In this document: piece by piece, positions 38,076-51,400 of the stretch
How the letters are laid out: every line of letters starts with the position of its first letter
How positions within the stretch are numbered: the first letter of the stretch is position 1
NCBI GenBank assembly: GCA_002633005.1
Contig: NMRA01000152.1
Location: 362,833 to 426,832 of the forward strand
Direction of reading: 5' to 3'
Source of the DNA: Phoronis australis
Lineage: Eukaryota > Phoronida > Phoronidae
Length of the DNA: 64,000 nucleotides
Translations under genes and position numbers: made by a program
Notes under the pieces: model-generated
Seen by the model: the letters and a program-made list of their open reading frames with translations, nothing else
What the model was told of the DNA's origin: nothing
Database searches by the model: none

Positions 38076-41000
38076 TCATTACTTTGATTGTCTGCTAATG
38101 AGTCGGAACTGACATGAATAAAGTAATGTATTTGTGTCCATTTAGTAACCATTTAAAGGGTGTGCAAGTGTTGAATAGTTCTTGATTACATTACGAATGA
38201 GCTTGGTTCCAATCACTGCCAATCGCCATTCTTGAATCTATCTAACGACTCATTCTCAAGCACGGACAACTTCTAGGGCACGGGACAGGGCTGTGGCGAC
38301 CAACGGCGGTTTTAAATTTGAGAAGACCGAATGGGACTCTTGGACTGCGTTGGTCAGGGTAGCCTACTAACCACATTTGGTTTCGACTCGGCAGTGCGCG
38401 TAGTTCCCGTGGTTGAGGTTGAGGCGCAGCGACCCTAAACTTTTCACTCGCGCTGCGAAATGATGCGATCTTCACATGGATTTGATAATGCGTTCATATT
38501 CCTACATCTTATTCTTTTAGAAATGCAAGTACGTACTCATTTTTCCGTATTAAGACATAAGGGCAATTTCGCATGCACAAAGTGCATTAGTAACCTAGGG
38601 ATGTTTTTGGTATAGGTACACCTCTCAATGCATCTAATAACCGAAGTATCGTTTGTTTTTGCGTGCAAAACTACAGTATGTCTCCAGCTTATGCTCTGTG
38701 GTGGCATTATTGTGTTATTTTATATCCACTTGAGATTGAAACAAGTATGTTTCGAAATATTGTGTACCTTTTAATTATATGTCGCTAGGTCAGTTACTTC
38801 ATCTATGTTCCGATGAGAGTAGAATTTTATTCCGAACATATGAACGAAACGGAATAAAAACTGCCAACAACGATAAGTGTCGTGTGTTAAATCAATTTTG
38901 CATATCGGAAAACTTGCTCCCGAAGTACAGCCAACATACACCCCAGTCCACATTTTAGATGAGACTTGCACGTTGAGGATTTGTCAAATTTTACGAATTT
39001 CATTTCCGGTTAAAAACTTCAACATACATTTAATAACAAAAAGGATACAAAAATTGACCAGAAATGCCATTAAAACGCAACGCTTCTCAAAGGATTACAA
39101 TAAATACATTACTTTCAGAAGGTCAAACTGGGCTGTAAGTGACGTAATGGGCTCATGCAGAGTGAGAGTGACCAATAATTCGTCGCGCTATCTGCTTCAA
39201 CTCAGCGTCTAACACTGAAAGTGTAAATGCCATGAACTCGGTCTTTTCTTAATGGAAACAAATAATTCAGTTTTAAGGATGATCAATTCAATACATTGTC
39301 CGCCTTGACGAACGAAAGTTACCACTGAAATTGGTATTACCACCTCCTCAACCGACAGTGAAGCGCCAGTTTTAGGCGTTGATATACTTACCTGTTCAAC
39401 AGATTACAACAGCCATACCAGAATAATAGATATCGAGGGCAGACTTTTATCGATTTTGCAAATTTTTTTGCGGATGAGTTTTTGCAAAAGATGCGGTAAT
39501 TTGTGATTTTCTTATACCAAATTTTATACGCACGTGCCCCGACCAGTCTTGGTCTTATTTCACCTGGTTTCTGAGCTGCCGGAACCATAAAAATCTGTGT
39601 CACCCTGACCTATGACAATGTATAGCCAAGCTATTTCAAGAGACCGTGATCTAGGAGGGTCTTATAACTTCTGGGAGGGCCTTCTAATTTCTTGTATTTA
39701 TAACTGACTGTACTTTAGTCTGTCACGTGACCTTACCCGCCATGCGACACGCTCGTGTGGCCAGCACGTAAAGTGGTCATTATCACGAACCGAATTGGCG
39801 TTCTCAAAGGCATGCAAGCTTCTTTCAACTATTACGTAAGACAACACTGGCCTGCTATAAAGCGAAGTGCATGTTTGGCCAAATGTAAACGTTACGCGCG
39901 TAAATTACGTGTGTAAATTAATTATTGTTAACAGCGCAAATTGATTCTTAACATCGCAAATTAATCACTTCATTTCTGGCAAACGTAATTCTTCAATTGT
40001 CACTTTCTAAATTCTTTTCCTTATATATGGTTTCGACTTACGGTTTATCAATTTTCTCACGAAAAGAACACAATTCGTAAAAAGGTGTAATTCTTTGGGA
40101 AAAAGGTGAATGTTCAATGTGAGAAACAGATTTTTGTCAATGAACAAACCGTTGTTAGTGCCGGAGAAAGCCTGCACAGTTTGTGATCGAGAACGTTTGA
40201 CTACCCTGCAGTTGAACATGACGAAGTAATTCTACAATTCCTATTCGCAATGAGTAACTAGCTTCGTTCTTTGTTTGCGGGCGTCAAAAGAAAAACAACT
40301 CACCTGTGTTTAGAGGTGGCACCTTCCGGGTTACCGAGGAACCTGTACGGAATTTCACTTGTTTGACTGTTTGACCTAGGTGTTACAACACCGTATCAAC
40401 TACATAACTCATTAATCATGGAAATCATTTGTGGAAATTTCACAAAAACAATTAACAACCTATTAGGTTGTATATGTCATTGGAGAAAAACAAAAACAAT
40501 TTAATGAATGCAAAACGAGAAAGGGTATTATGCAATAGTTTTTATTCCCATATGCGCCGGAGCGTGGTCTGTTCAGTTAATAAATGAACAGGAATAATTA
40601 CATAGTTTGTCATCGACGGGAAACTGAAAAAATACTTGCATACGGAACATGTCACGTTATTTATAATTGATTAAAAAAACGTTATTCGCTTGCGTAACGT
40701 TGCCCGCGGGGAACACTTTGGCATTTATGGAAAATTGCAACGCCTACATTATATCTTGGTACGTTTGATGTATTGGAGGCATTGTTTGTTCAACAGGGAA
40801 TCTAAATTTAAAAGCGCTGTGTAGCAATTTTGAGCTAATACAAATCAAGTTGATAATTTAGATATAATGTTTTCTGGGCTTAACTCCCGTTATTTTATAT
40901 TGTATTTTTGCAATAAACATTTAAAAAGCTGATAATTTGATATCTCCGTTTACTTTCGCTTGTTTGAGAAATATTTTGTGGAGGTTACCAAGATTCATTC

Positions 41001-42599
41001 CCAAATTAAAAGTTCTGTTGTTGTTTTCTTTCTGCTCTTGTAAACGAGAATCAACATTTTCTGTACAAGTAGAATACAGACATTTATTTTTAAAACGATT
41101 TGACAGAATAATTATCAGAGGTTTTACTGTTGACATTGGTCAGTGTTACGTCTCGGTGCGTTGACTTTAACTTAACTTGTAAGCCTTTCTCACATAGATG
41201 TGCAAAATGCTGCTTTATTTAAAAATCCCTTCCAAACTTTGTTTATGCAAGACATCTGTCTATGTTTTGTATCTAAGTTCCATCGGCATGGAGAGTGGAA
41301 TTAAAGTAACATGCCACAGAAACTAAAATCTAGGTGTATATCGATTGAACAGGTTGATTCAGCCCTCTACGAACTATCAATTACAACATGTAACACGTAA
41401 CTTGGTCGCCATCACGGGCCATCGATCATCTCCACGACCACTAGCCCATTTAAGCGATGGCGGTAGGAGCTGTATTATGCAATAGTTGTGACCATTTGAC
41501 CGTGAAGGATGGTTGCACTGAAACCCGGAGGGTAACCTACAGACAGTGAAGAATGTTTTGCTGAAGGCGATAGATTTCCCGTGGGGCATTTCAGTAAAAG
41601 AGCTGTGCCGCTCAGATGGGTGTCATTTGCACGACTAGTTTCCCTCCTCCATTTTTTATCAAGGACGCACAAAACATGTCACAAAATGTGACAGCGAAAA
41701 TTTTGACAGTTTAAAGGGGGGCTTTCGCTCGCGATGTTCATTTATCAATGTTGAATTTGTAAAACCAAATCGCTGCGAGGTTTGAAAACATTACCACCCG
41801 TCCTTGAACTGACATTAATGATCCGGCTGTTCAAGTCACCGACAATGCACTTTTTTGGAATTTGCAATTTTGGGGCAGCGTTGGTGTTGTTCGATCACGG
41901 TAATTTGCCAACCGATGGTTACCGCATGGAGCTGGCGATAACTATTGAAGTAAAGTGTATTGAGAACCAGAAATCACCACAGGTTCATATTTACCTGTTG
42001 ATAAGCTGTGTTCTATTTTGATATTATTTGATCTGTTACTGTTGTAAGTTTTTTCTAATTGCTACACAAATAAATGACAATACATACAAATATTTAGCCC
42101 AGAAAACTAGCCATTTTCTCCAGGCTTTTAACTATAAAACAATGACTTACCTAAGCAAAACATAATATTGAGCAAAATGCCGAGAGTAAAGAAAACAAAA
42201 CACAAGAACACAATCATACGGTATACAAAAATATTGTTGTAAGTTAAATTCATACCTGAAAATCGTCGGTTCAGAGCCAGGTTACGGTCAAGGTCGCAAC
42301 TTTTTGGTCAGATGACCTGTAATTTGCATATTTACGCCAATAAAACTGAAAGGGAGATAATTGCAGTTTTCCAAATGTATTTATATGCAATCCATTACTC
42401 ACAAATGGCTGTTTCCTTACATATTTAGTGTATTTTATTTCATAAATCAAAAATTCAGCCTGTTGAGCAGCTCCCTTACAGGGTCATCGCCTGTATGCCT
42501 ACGGCATCCACAAGCGATATATTGCTAAAAGCCGCTGGTGGTTTCGATGAACTTTTTCATTTGGTAATGAAAAGAATTCTGCAACGAAAAGGAATACAT
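38076..42599. other. Non-coding, no gene recognised
   Basis: Only minor features, for example short repeated CGCAAATT/GTAAATTA words near 39900-39965. Open frames are short and unsupported. Confidence 0.35.
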
Positions 42600-42672
42600 G
42601 ACATGAGCGTCGCAGCACTGAAATAAGTAGGGCTATAGCCACCCAGCCCCCTATGGTGCGCCGCCCCTGATT
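42600..42672 (-). repeat. GGGGGCTG-family short repeat, reverse orientation
   Basis: The reverse complement reads GGGGCGGCGCACCATAGG, GGGCTGGGTGGCTATAGCC, a CTTATTTCAGTGCTGCG segment, and GACGCTCATG. This matches the units at 27.25-27.42 kb along its full length. Confidence 0.7.
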
Positions 42673-44384
42673 TCATGAGCTTTAATGACTTAATTCAGTT
42701 TTTGTTGTTGTTTTTTGACAGCTAAACAACAGAAAAAAAAATAAATGTCATCGTTGTTCACTTTGGACTTTGGGTACTGCTTCTGCGGTAATTTGAATAA
42801 AAGTCGTTTTGTATTGAGCAAAATAATATGTTGCCGATTCTGTTGCACTTTCGAGAATTTTGTTTAGTTTGTTTAATTGTATGCTACAGGTCGCATTGTC
42901 TGTCCCATCGACAACGTGTATCTCGTAAAAACTAGAGGCCTGTTATTTTGGGGATCGTAAATCGGCCACGAGATAGCGTTGCGTCGACATTTTACGAGTT
43001 TTCGCTTCGCGTAACTTAGGCAATTAGGCTACATCTTCGGCATACAGGGGCGATAGCATATCCCCATAAAAAGATACGCATTTCAAAATACAGCAAATAA
43101 AATCGAATGAAACGTGCATGAATGCCTATGGAGTTATAATTAACACATACCATGACTATGACTACAATTTAGTCAACATAACTTGAACATATTCATGAAA
43201 ATCGGTCGCGGTTCGCTTGAGTTTCTCTCATCTGGTGCCATTTTGAGGAAGTTACGAGAAATCACGTCTGTTAACGAACAAAAAGTCCAAGGGACAAAAA
43301 ACTCGCTATTTTGTAAGTGTCACGCGCCAGGTCACGCGCTTCGCTCAGTCTCGCGCTAGCCTTTGCCTAACTCACGTGACTCAGTTGAAATATTTTGTGG
43401 TTATCGCGCGCGGTGAAAAAGTTAACGGTGATCAAAAAGTGGAGTTGGAATTCTTCTCCAAAGTCACCTTAATTCTTGTAGATATGCTTCATCGATGATA
43501 TGTGTAGAAGCAGAAAGGATCACTGAAGAAAGTAAGCGCTTTTTAAGTGATAGTTTTAAGTGTGGGATGTATTTTTGACGAGGTGAAAACTTAATCGGTG
43601 ACCGGATATAGCCAACCGCCCTTTTAAAATACATGGGACGAAATGCGTACAGAAAGCGATGGGAAGTATTGTAGCCCCTGACCGGTCAACCGAGGGGCTA
43701 CGTGTTGCCTATGCGTAACTCTAGTTCCGCCGCCCTTTGAGAAATTCTCCTGAAATTTCGTAGTAGAAAAACCTCGACAAGGGTTATTTGCAGTTTACGT
43801 TTGTTTCTCGTTAGAATTTCCCATTCTTGAGTACCTCGAAATTTTATCATGAGTTTTCTTCTATTGGTTGATTTCTAGTGACATCTTACTGAAATTAAGT
43901 ACATGAATAGATCTCAAGAGCTACCAGGCGTTTATAACACTTCTTGCTAGAACTCTGCGATTTCTTCCAATCTCTTTTAGTGTTCCCGAAAATCGTTCAA
44001 GGCGCTAAAATGGCTGCTTTTTCGAGATCTTGATTTTAGAATCCTGTGATGGACGCAAATTGATCATGTATCTTTGAAATGATCTTATATCACTGTGGTG
44101 AGTCGTAAGCCAACGTCAGCGCATCGGCTTGGTCAGGTCAGAATCAACCGTAACCAAATACAGACGAAAGACGAAAAAAAAACATGAACTACCTTGTAAT
44201 ACCGGGCATCAAAAGCAGTGAATGCTATAATTTCTGCTTCTGAGGTAAACGTCTTCTGTTTCCCTTTCTCGCAAATTGTCTCTTTGTCGAACTATTTTTG
44301 GGCTGACTCATGAAATGTCGTTCAAGCTTTCCAGGGCTTGTCAATAAGAGACCGTAGAGGTTAGGTGGCACTGAATAGTTAGGC
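42673..44384. other. Non-coding spacer
   Basis: No supported gene. GC-richer stretches near 42.96 and 43.33 kb carry several CGCG words but no frame or structure I can interpret. Confidence 0.35.
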
Positions 44385-45020
44385 TGCGGCCAATTTGCAC
44401 CCCCAAAATATTGAAAGTTTGGGGTAGGCCAAGTTTGGGGGCATTTTGTAGGTGGGCATTGCACGTAGGCTCAGTGAATGTGGTTTGTTTGTATTTGTGA
44501 ACATACTGTGAATAAAAAAGGCCACTTTCTTGGCTGTAGCTGCACTCTTCTTCAAGATGGCGGCCCCCGGCTGCAATTGTGCATTGTTGGGTAGCGACCG
44601 ACAAATTGGCTGTGATTTTAGGTAGCCCTCAAACAAGCAAGAATTGCCAAAAAAACTAGTTGGTTGACAGTACTTTTGGACCACATTTTCGGAATCGGTA
44701 GGAAATTTGCTTTCAGACTCTAATGTTGGCTTTAGTCGTGCATCGGCAGGGAAGTGGTGTTTTTTGGGTGAAGAGTGCCGATTTTGCATTTTTTGCCCTT
44801 ATTTTTCTTAGTCTAGCTTGGTTTTCAGTGGGAATGAAATGGTCAAAAATACAAGAGAGAATAAAGTTTCTGTGCTCATCTGCAGGGCTTTTTATGTGAA
44901 ATAATTGAAAACATGCCATTCTTTGCATCCTGTTTTTGACAGAGTGAAGAAAAGGTGACAAATCAAGTGATGTGTGTTTTGCTGGGCAAAACCCAGTGAG
45001 AACTGTTCTGTGCCTCCTTA
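44385..45020 (+). repeat. Dispersed repeat family D, copy 2
   Basis: Same-orientation homologue of 23200-23890. Its right end (45000-45019) is the reverse complement of GGAGGCACAGAACAGTTC, the odd 18-base insert in unit A of the inverted-repeat transposon at 24.73 kb. Several overlapping open frames here (up to 136 codons, minus) differ from the other copy and are not called genes. Confidence 0.7.
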
Positions 45021-45784
45021 ACGTCTTTGGACACACTCTGTAGCAGTCTCGCCATCTGGTGACTGAGTGATGAGTGGATTACATACATGCCGGTTGATTG
45101 TCTTGTTCTAAGGACGGAAAATTTGATCACGTCGTGTCCAACCTAAGCACTAATTGGGCCAGGCCTGGGTGTCATTGAAAGGTTATTAAAGCGTCGTTTG
45201 TCGACCTAAAACGGCTAACTTGCACGCAAAACCATGCATTAATTACCCCAAGATGAGAAAGGTGTTCGGATATTTTTGAAAGAACGTCACCACTTGTTTT
45301 TTGTTATGGGAAAACACCCGGCTTCCTTCTTCGTAAACTCATGTGTCAGTGTAGGTTTACAACATTTACGTGATAGAACTAACCAATCTATGTTATTCAG
45401 TGATAACATTTTTGTTTGTTTCAAAGGCAGTGTTCCCCCGGAATGATGACCGAAAAAGGAAGAACACACTCGAATGCCTCTGAAATAATACCCGCATAAA
45501 TGAAGTAATTTCAGATTGGAGAAAGTAATAGGGTGTAAAATGTCAGGCGGTCGTCGACTCTTGGCTGTATTTGACTCAATTCATACTCCGCGTTGGCATA
45601 CCGTAGCTCAACACAAAACAACTAACGTGAATTTCTCATAGTAGTCCCGCGGAATATATTTTGGAAAATTGCAATATTTTAAAATATATATCGTTAAAAC
45701 GAACCAAATTCTCCAGTATTAGATAAAAATAAAAGAATGACATTAGCTTTTGAGCATGAGAATATTTTTACCTAACTTCCTATT
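45021..45784. other. Non-coding spacer
   Basis: No supported gene or repeat recognised. Confidence 0.35.
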
Positions 45785-46190
45785 TCCCCTAATATAAACC
45801 GGGGGCACTTACAGAAACTGGTGGCATACCGACGTAAAATGTACCGGCAAAATACCCCGGTGGGATCATTCATATCTAGAAGGTGCCCGTAGGCGTGTAC
45901 CAAAATTGCAGGTAAGCGGTACTTTTTCAGCAAATTTTGCAGGACGCGCGCGTGATCCAATAGGCCCCTAAATTTCTATTTTGTCCCCGCAAAAGGCCCA
46001 CTGAATTGGCCTCAGCCTTGTAAAAGGCTCACTAGCCATCTTCCTACCGAAAAATCTACCTTGTAAAAAGGGATGGGAATTAGTACACCTCAATGGCACC
46101 CGCAATAGGTCTCTCAGTATTTTTGTACACCCCTGCGGGCACCTTGTCAATATGAGTGACCCCTCGGGCAAAATATCCCTGGACCAATAT
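45785..46190. repeat. Diverged foldback (inverted repeat) structure
   Basis: 45846-45900 (GGCAAAATACCCCGG ... AAGGTGCCCGTAGGCGTGTAC) is matched in inverse orientation by 46125-46178. The best-conserved part is about 30 bases (TCATAT...GTGTAC). The central spacer is about 225 bases and contains repeated GGCCCACTGAATTGGCC / GGCTCACTAGCC words. The 111-codon minus frame across it is not a recognisable protein. Confidence 0.5.
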
Positions 46191-46733
46191 GTGTTAGAGC
46201 ATATGGTATCTACGGTACAGTTAGTTATGTTTATCATGTGGACATGCCAAGAAGTGCTAGAATAGTTTTGTTTATCATAAATCCTTGTTTTTGTTTGACA
46301 CAAGGTAACAATGGTCGTTTCTGGAAACCCAACAAAACCTAAGAAATTAAAATTGGCTTAGAAATTGGGTCAACGGGGTGAAATTCGGAAAATGTTCCGA
46401 ATTTAGGCCCATGGGCCACAGCCCGTTTGCGGAAATTCCGTCCCGGTAGATGGATTAAAGCGACCATGGGACCTAACTATTACAACTTTTGAGTTTCTGC
46501 AGCAACAATGATCTTGTAGTTCCTCGCTCAGCATGAAAGCACTCTAAGGTGTACCTTCAGGGTTGGGGAAGAACCGATTATTCGGCTTGAGAGTAGAGAC
46601 CGTTCACAGCGCATATAATGACTCTCAATGAACAGTTAATTTATCGAACCTGGGCCCGGGGACAAATCTTTTTGCTAGAAATTGAAATGATTTTTGGTAT
46701 TTTTATTCTGTTAGTGCGAACTCAAGACAAGTG
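46191..46733. other. Non-coding spacer
   Basis: Nothing supported before the 103-bp array. Confidence 0.35.
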
Positions 46734-47345
46734 TTAATTATTCGACGCTCGAGTGCATAACGGCTTACAGGGATAACTGCCTAGCTCTAGTACGCACTTG
46801 GAGACCCCGGCCTCACGGCTGAAAGTCCGAGTTAAATTAATTATTCGACGCTCGAGTGCATAACGGCTAGCAGGGATAACTGCCTAGCTCTAGCACGCAC
46901 TTGGTGACCCCGGCCTCAAGGCTGAAAGTCCGAGTTAAATTAATTATTCGACGCGCAAGTGCATAACGGCTTGCAGGGATAACTGCCTAGCTCTAGTACG
47001 CACTTGGTGACCCCGGCCTTAAGGCTGAAAGTTCGAGTTAAATTAATTATTTGAGGATCGAGTGCATAACGGCTTGCAGGGAACACTGCCTAGCTCTAGT
47101 ACGCACTTGGTGACCCCGGCCTCAAGGCTGAAAGTCCGAGTTAAATTAATTATTCGACGCTCGAGTGCATAACGTCTTGCAGGGATAACTGCCTAGCTCT
47201 AGTACGCACTTGGTGACCCCGGCCTCAAGGCTGAAAGTCCGAGTTAAATTAATTATTCGACGCTCGAGTGCATAACGTCTTGCAGGGATAACTGCCTAGC
47301 TCTAGTACGCACTTGGTGACCCCGGCCTCAAGGCTGGAAGTCCGC
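46734..47345. repeat. Tandem array, six 103-bp units
   Basis: Unit starts (TTCGACG or variant) fall at 46741, 46844, 46947, 47050, 47153 and 47256, exactly 103 bases apart. Units share the words GAGTGCATAACG, GGGATAACTGCCTAGCTCTA, TACGCACTTGG, GACCCCGGCCT and GAGTTAAATTAATTATT. Unit 4 is the most diverged; units 5 and 6 share a private AACGTCTTGC variant. The unit contains two small inverted pairs (GCAG..CTGC and GCC-TCAA-GGC). The array ends about 70 bases from the 3' tail of the retrotransposon fragment that follows. Confidence 0.95.
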
Positions 47346-47417
47346 GAGTTTGTAGCTCGAAATGAGGAGTCATGAAGAGCAAACTTGGATTAGAATTCAC
47401 ATGCATAAATCTTAAAG

Positions 47418-48412
47418 TTGTAGTAGTAATAATCTTTATTCAAAAGTCGGTGAGATTTTAAGCTTTAACAACGAAATATGTGCGCACCCAGCCTTCAATA
47501 TGCGGAGCTCGAATGCCTGATGTTGTGGACCTTTTGCTAACCCAAAACCCAAGGAGTGGGCGGACTAAAAAAAAAGAAAAAAGAAAAAAAACGGGAACAG
47601 CACTGTGAATTGCACGTTTGCACTTATTTAGTGGGCTTTAGTCCCATTTTCTCGGACTTTTTGTCTCTCGGGGGCGAACCTTTTTGCACTCTTCGCCAAA
47701 TGGCACCCCCAGGGTGCGCACATGCCACATTAGCACAAGGGTTATAATTCGACAATTTTAAAAATCTGCAAACTTAAACTATAAAAACTTAAACTACTAG
47801 CTTATTATACAGTACAGATATAAGTTTAACATTAATACAAAAGTACATGCAAGTGTTACGGGGTGTGGTGTAGACAACTGTAACAGTTCTTCCAAGAGCA
47901 GTTCACAGAGAAAAATCACTGATCAGCAAGTGTGACAAATTCAGTACATTGCAGTACATTGTCTCATTGCCGATGGCAATGAGTACCACAGCAAAGTACC
48001 CTCATGGGAGATAGAGTTACACCCGTAGATCATGGTATTAAAACGTTTTACATAGAGACAGTTTTCACCTCTGATACCATCTACTGACTCTAAATTCAAG
48101 CTTTCGTGACAAAGGACATTGCGAGTACCTTGACTCACCGTCATTGAACACACATTTTAAAGCACGGTCTTGTACGTTTTCCATTTTCTTACTTTTCTGT
48201 ATTCCACATTGGTGCCAAACGAGGGGGCTGTGATTAAAATATGATCTGATAAATGCGTAATATAACTTAAGGTTACTGTTAGTGCCTAAAACATTACGAC
48301 GACGGAACAAGGCATTCATTTGTCTAGAAGCTTTTTTGCAGATAACGTCAACGCGCTCATGGAATTTTAACTGGCTGAAGAGAACAGAACTAGACCACAG
48401 CCTAATTGACAC
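47418..48412 (-). mobile_element. 5'-truncated non-LTR retrotransposon, 3' end with RT C-terminal region
   Basis: The minus strand encodes the connection region after the reverse-transcriptase core: SQLKFHERV, ICKKASRQMNALFRRRNVLG, LKLYYAFIRSYFNHSPLVWH, KKMENVQDRALKCVFND, and in a shifted frame CLYVKRFNTMIYGCNS with LLWYSLPSAM (47941-48153). This order matches the C-terminus of jockey/CR1-like elements, with a frameshift and a missing segment of some tens of residues between the two parts. Downstream are a poly(A) signal (AATAAA, complement of 47435-47440) and a short ATTATTACTACTACAA tail (47418-47433), typical of a 3' end primed by target-site reverse transcription. The 5' end is cut near 48400. 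Confidence 0.8.
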
Positions 48413-51400
48413 TTAAATCGAATTCGCAAAAAGGCCCCCAGATCTCACTGCAATATCAACGGCACCCAGTGACATCAATCGTACTGTCCGACGGTATGGT
48501 AGGTTTAGCTCAAGGTTTCTCTGACGAGAAAAGTGGAGAATGGGGAAGGAGCATCCATAATTTTTTTACGATAGACCAAGGGGCAGTGGTGGCTACCGAG
48601 CTCCAGTGGGCAGACCGGGTGCAACAGTGCAAGTGTGGTGATGTGGTGGCAACTGATCTGGGCGAGGGTCAAAGTGGCAGCAGCATCCTTGGGAGTAGAT
48701 CTTGTAGACGAATATTCTATCACACTTCCTCATGTCCGAAACAACAAGCCTGTACCTAATTTGAACATTACGTTTAACTAAAGGCCACGTAGCTTGTATA
48801 TACATATCTTATACATCGGCCAGACCACTTTTACACCCGAGGAGATGCATTTCCCAGGTCCACGCTGTTTGTCGCCACCACCTCGGCTTCAGTAACTTCA
48901 CTGCATACAGTGTGCGAGTTAGGGACACTTTAAATAACCCCTCAATTTCTTGAATGATACCACTCCCCCACGATCCGCCCTATGCCGATCAAGCACTCGC
49001 TTTTTGCGTCCTGATTCACGGTCGATTTCTCCCCTACCACCGACACCTGGCAGTGCCACGCGGATAATGAATAAACAGAATGATATATACTTTCAACATA
49101 GTTAATGTTCATGTATGCATTGCACAAATCAAATGATGACATGTACATGTTTGTAGCCTGCAGGAAAGATGCTGCCTTCCAATAGATGTCTCCCTGATCA
49201 GTCAAATTACAGAGTAGGCAACGTTGAGAACTGAGACAGTAACACTCAAGAGTATTTGGCGTGCATAAACTTAGAATCCTGCTCAGTCTTATGATCGGGT
49301 ATGCTTGAACATGGAATACGGGAGGACGTTTAGTTTGAAAAAAATTGCACAACACTGAAATAAATTACATGATATAAAATGTCAATTTTAAGCAAACTCT
49401 TTTCAACTATTGGTGGTCTTATTCACTAAACAATATTTCATTACTAACCTTTTACATATCTCACAGATTCTGTAACACAAGTTCTGATATTAAGGGAGAA
49501 AATGAGTGATTCTGATGCAAATAACTACAAAAATTCTTTACACTGAACCCAAAATTTCATCCATTGTCTTAATGTATATTTAATTCCAAGTTCACGCATA
49601 TGCATGCAGTCTTGAGATTCTGCAGTATTCCATGTTCACGTGCAGCATATTGACCAGGATTTCGACAATCAGTTAACCAAAACATGTTTGCCAGAAGGGA
49701 GTTTCGTATGCACACCCTATCATAGATCATAACATTTGGCAAAGTTAAACTCTACCACAACTACCATAACTATCAATAGCAACTGAAGAACCATCCTTCA
49801 TGCAAAGTCTATCTTGAATGTTTATGATGAATGCAATCTCACTCAGCTATTGCCATTCAATGTTAACACGACAATTATCCGACCAAAAAACTCAAGTTAA
49901 TATTTTAGAAATACTTGGTTTGAAAGTTGACTAAGGCAGAGACATCTGGACGTCTGCATAAGATACAATGTACCAGACATGCACTGAAATAGAAGGCCCA
50001 AGCTCTCACCTGCGGCAGTAGCTCATTGAATTTATCTCCACCTGGTGTTGAAAGAGTAAACTATTCATGCAACAACATACCTGACAGATGTACACCTAAA
50101 AGTTGAAATGGAACAATCTTTCAAGAAAAAACCTTTCTATGTCTATACCACACCCATTTTACAGGGAACACAATAGTAATCTTTCAACAAAAGAAAATCA
50201 GAAGGTCAAAATGTAACAACAAAATCTATAACAGAAAAATGTCCAAGAACAAAAAAAGCATATTTAAGTCCAAAACTGGTTGAAATCACCAGATGACACT
50301 TGAGGGAAATTTTTGTAGTCAAATATTTACAATGTGCTCCAGCTTAATAAATGAATAACAACAAACCCAAAAACATTGCAATTCCCTTATACAGCTCAAG
50401 ACGAAGCGATGAGACATGCATCCAACAATTACCACTGAACACTAGTAAGTTTCCAGCTGTCTTGGTCAAATAAATACAAAAATTTTAGGCCACATTCGCA
50501 ATACTTTTCCATAAAAGGAAACATTGCACTTACCCGCTAACAGAGTAAATATTTTCAGATCTCAACAGTGCTTGAAAATGAAGCAAATTAATCACAGCAG
50601 TTCTTAGGCCACAGATTATAATCCACACAAATAAAAAATATCCCCCATCCAAAAATAGTAACATTTAAAAGTACATATAGCAATAATCTAAATGCAACAA
50701 TTGGCATTATTACCAAACCTTAAGCCTTACTAGTAAAAAATAGGTAACCATATTTGGGCATCAACATTACTAAAATGGCAAATGTATAAAAATAAAAGCT
50801 GTATGGCACCAGTCATCAGGCTAAACACGGAAATTGAATTGGACCGCTTACTTTCATGAAATCGGCCTCGTACTATCCTTCACCATGATAGGAATCCATT
50901 TGCGCTACCCATAGGCAAAGCATACACGTGCTATTTTGGAATGAATTCAGTTTTTCTCAAGCCGGCAATGGTTTCCATGTTCTTGTTGGTAACCGAAATA
51001 CAATCCGACTTCAAAAACGCTGTGATCAAAAAAAACCTCGGAGTTTGTTGGGGTTGACAAACCTTAAAATTACAAATTAAAGGATGTGTCGTGTACACAT
51101 TGCCTGTGACTTCAGCTAATAACGGAATAGAAAACTATCACAGAAAGGAATATTATGAGGCTGATTTAAGGGGAACAAAAGACCCAATACAATGTTTGTT
51201 TTTTTTTAAGTCAGAGAAACAGAGCAAAATGACACTGAGGATCCACATCAGGTTGTAACAAGTTCAAAGACTTGCCTAAATGGACACAACAGTCTTTACA
51301 CACAGCATACTGATACCATATCACAGTGATTGACGTCAGCCACTCCTTAGACAAAAGAGTGTCAAGAAAGAAGTACATGAGCTAAAACTGCTTTTCACAT

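Noticed and set aside
44379-45036. Overlapping minus frames of 136 and 107 codons
   Set aside because: They lie inside dispersed repeat family D, and the copy at 23.2 kb does not keep the frames.
46734-47345. Six 103-bp units considered as a CRISPR array
   Set aside because: The whole 103-base unit repeats without unique spacers, and the context is animal nuclear DNA, so it is a tandem repeat.
48942-49355. 137-codon minus frame downstream of CHMP4
   Set aside because: Falls in the presumed 3' untranslated or spacer region, with no domain and no splice borders.
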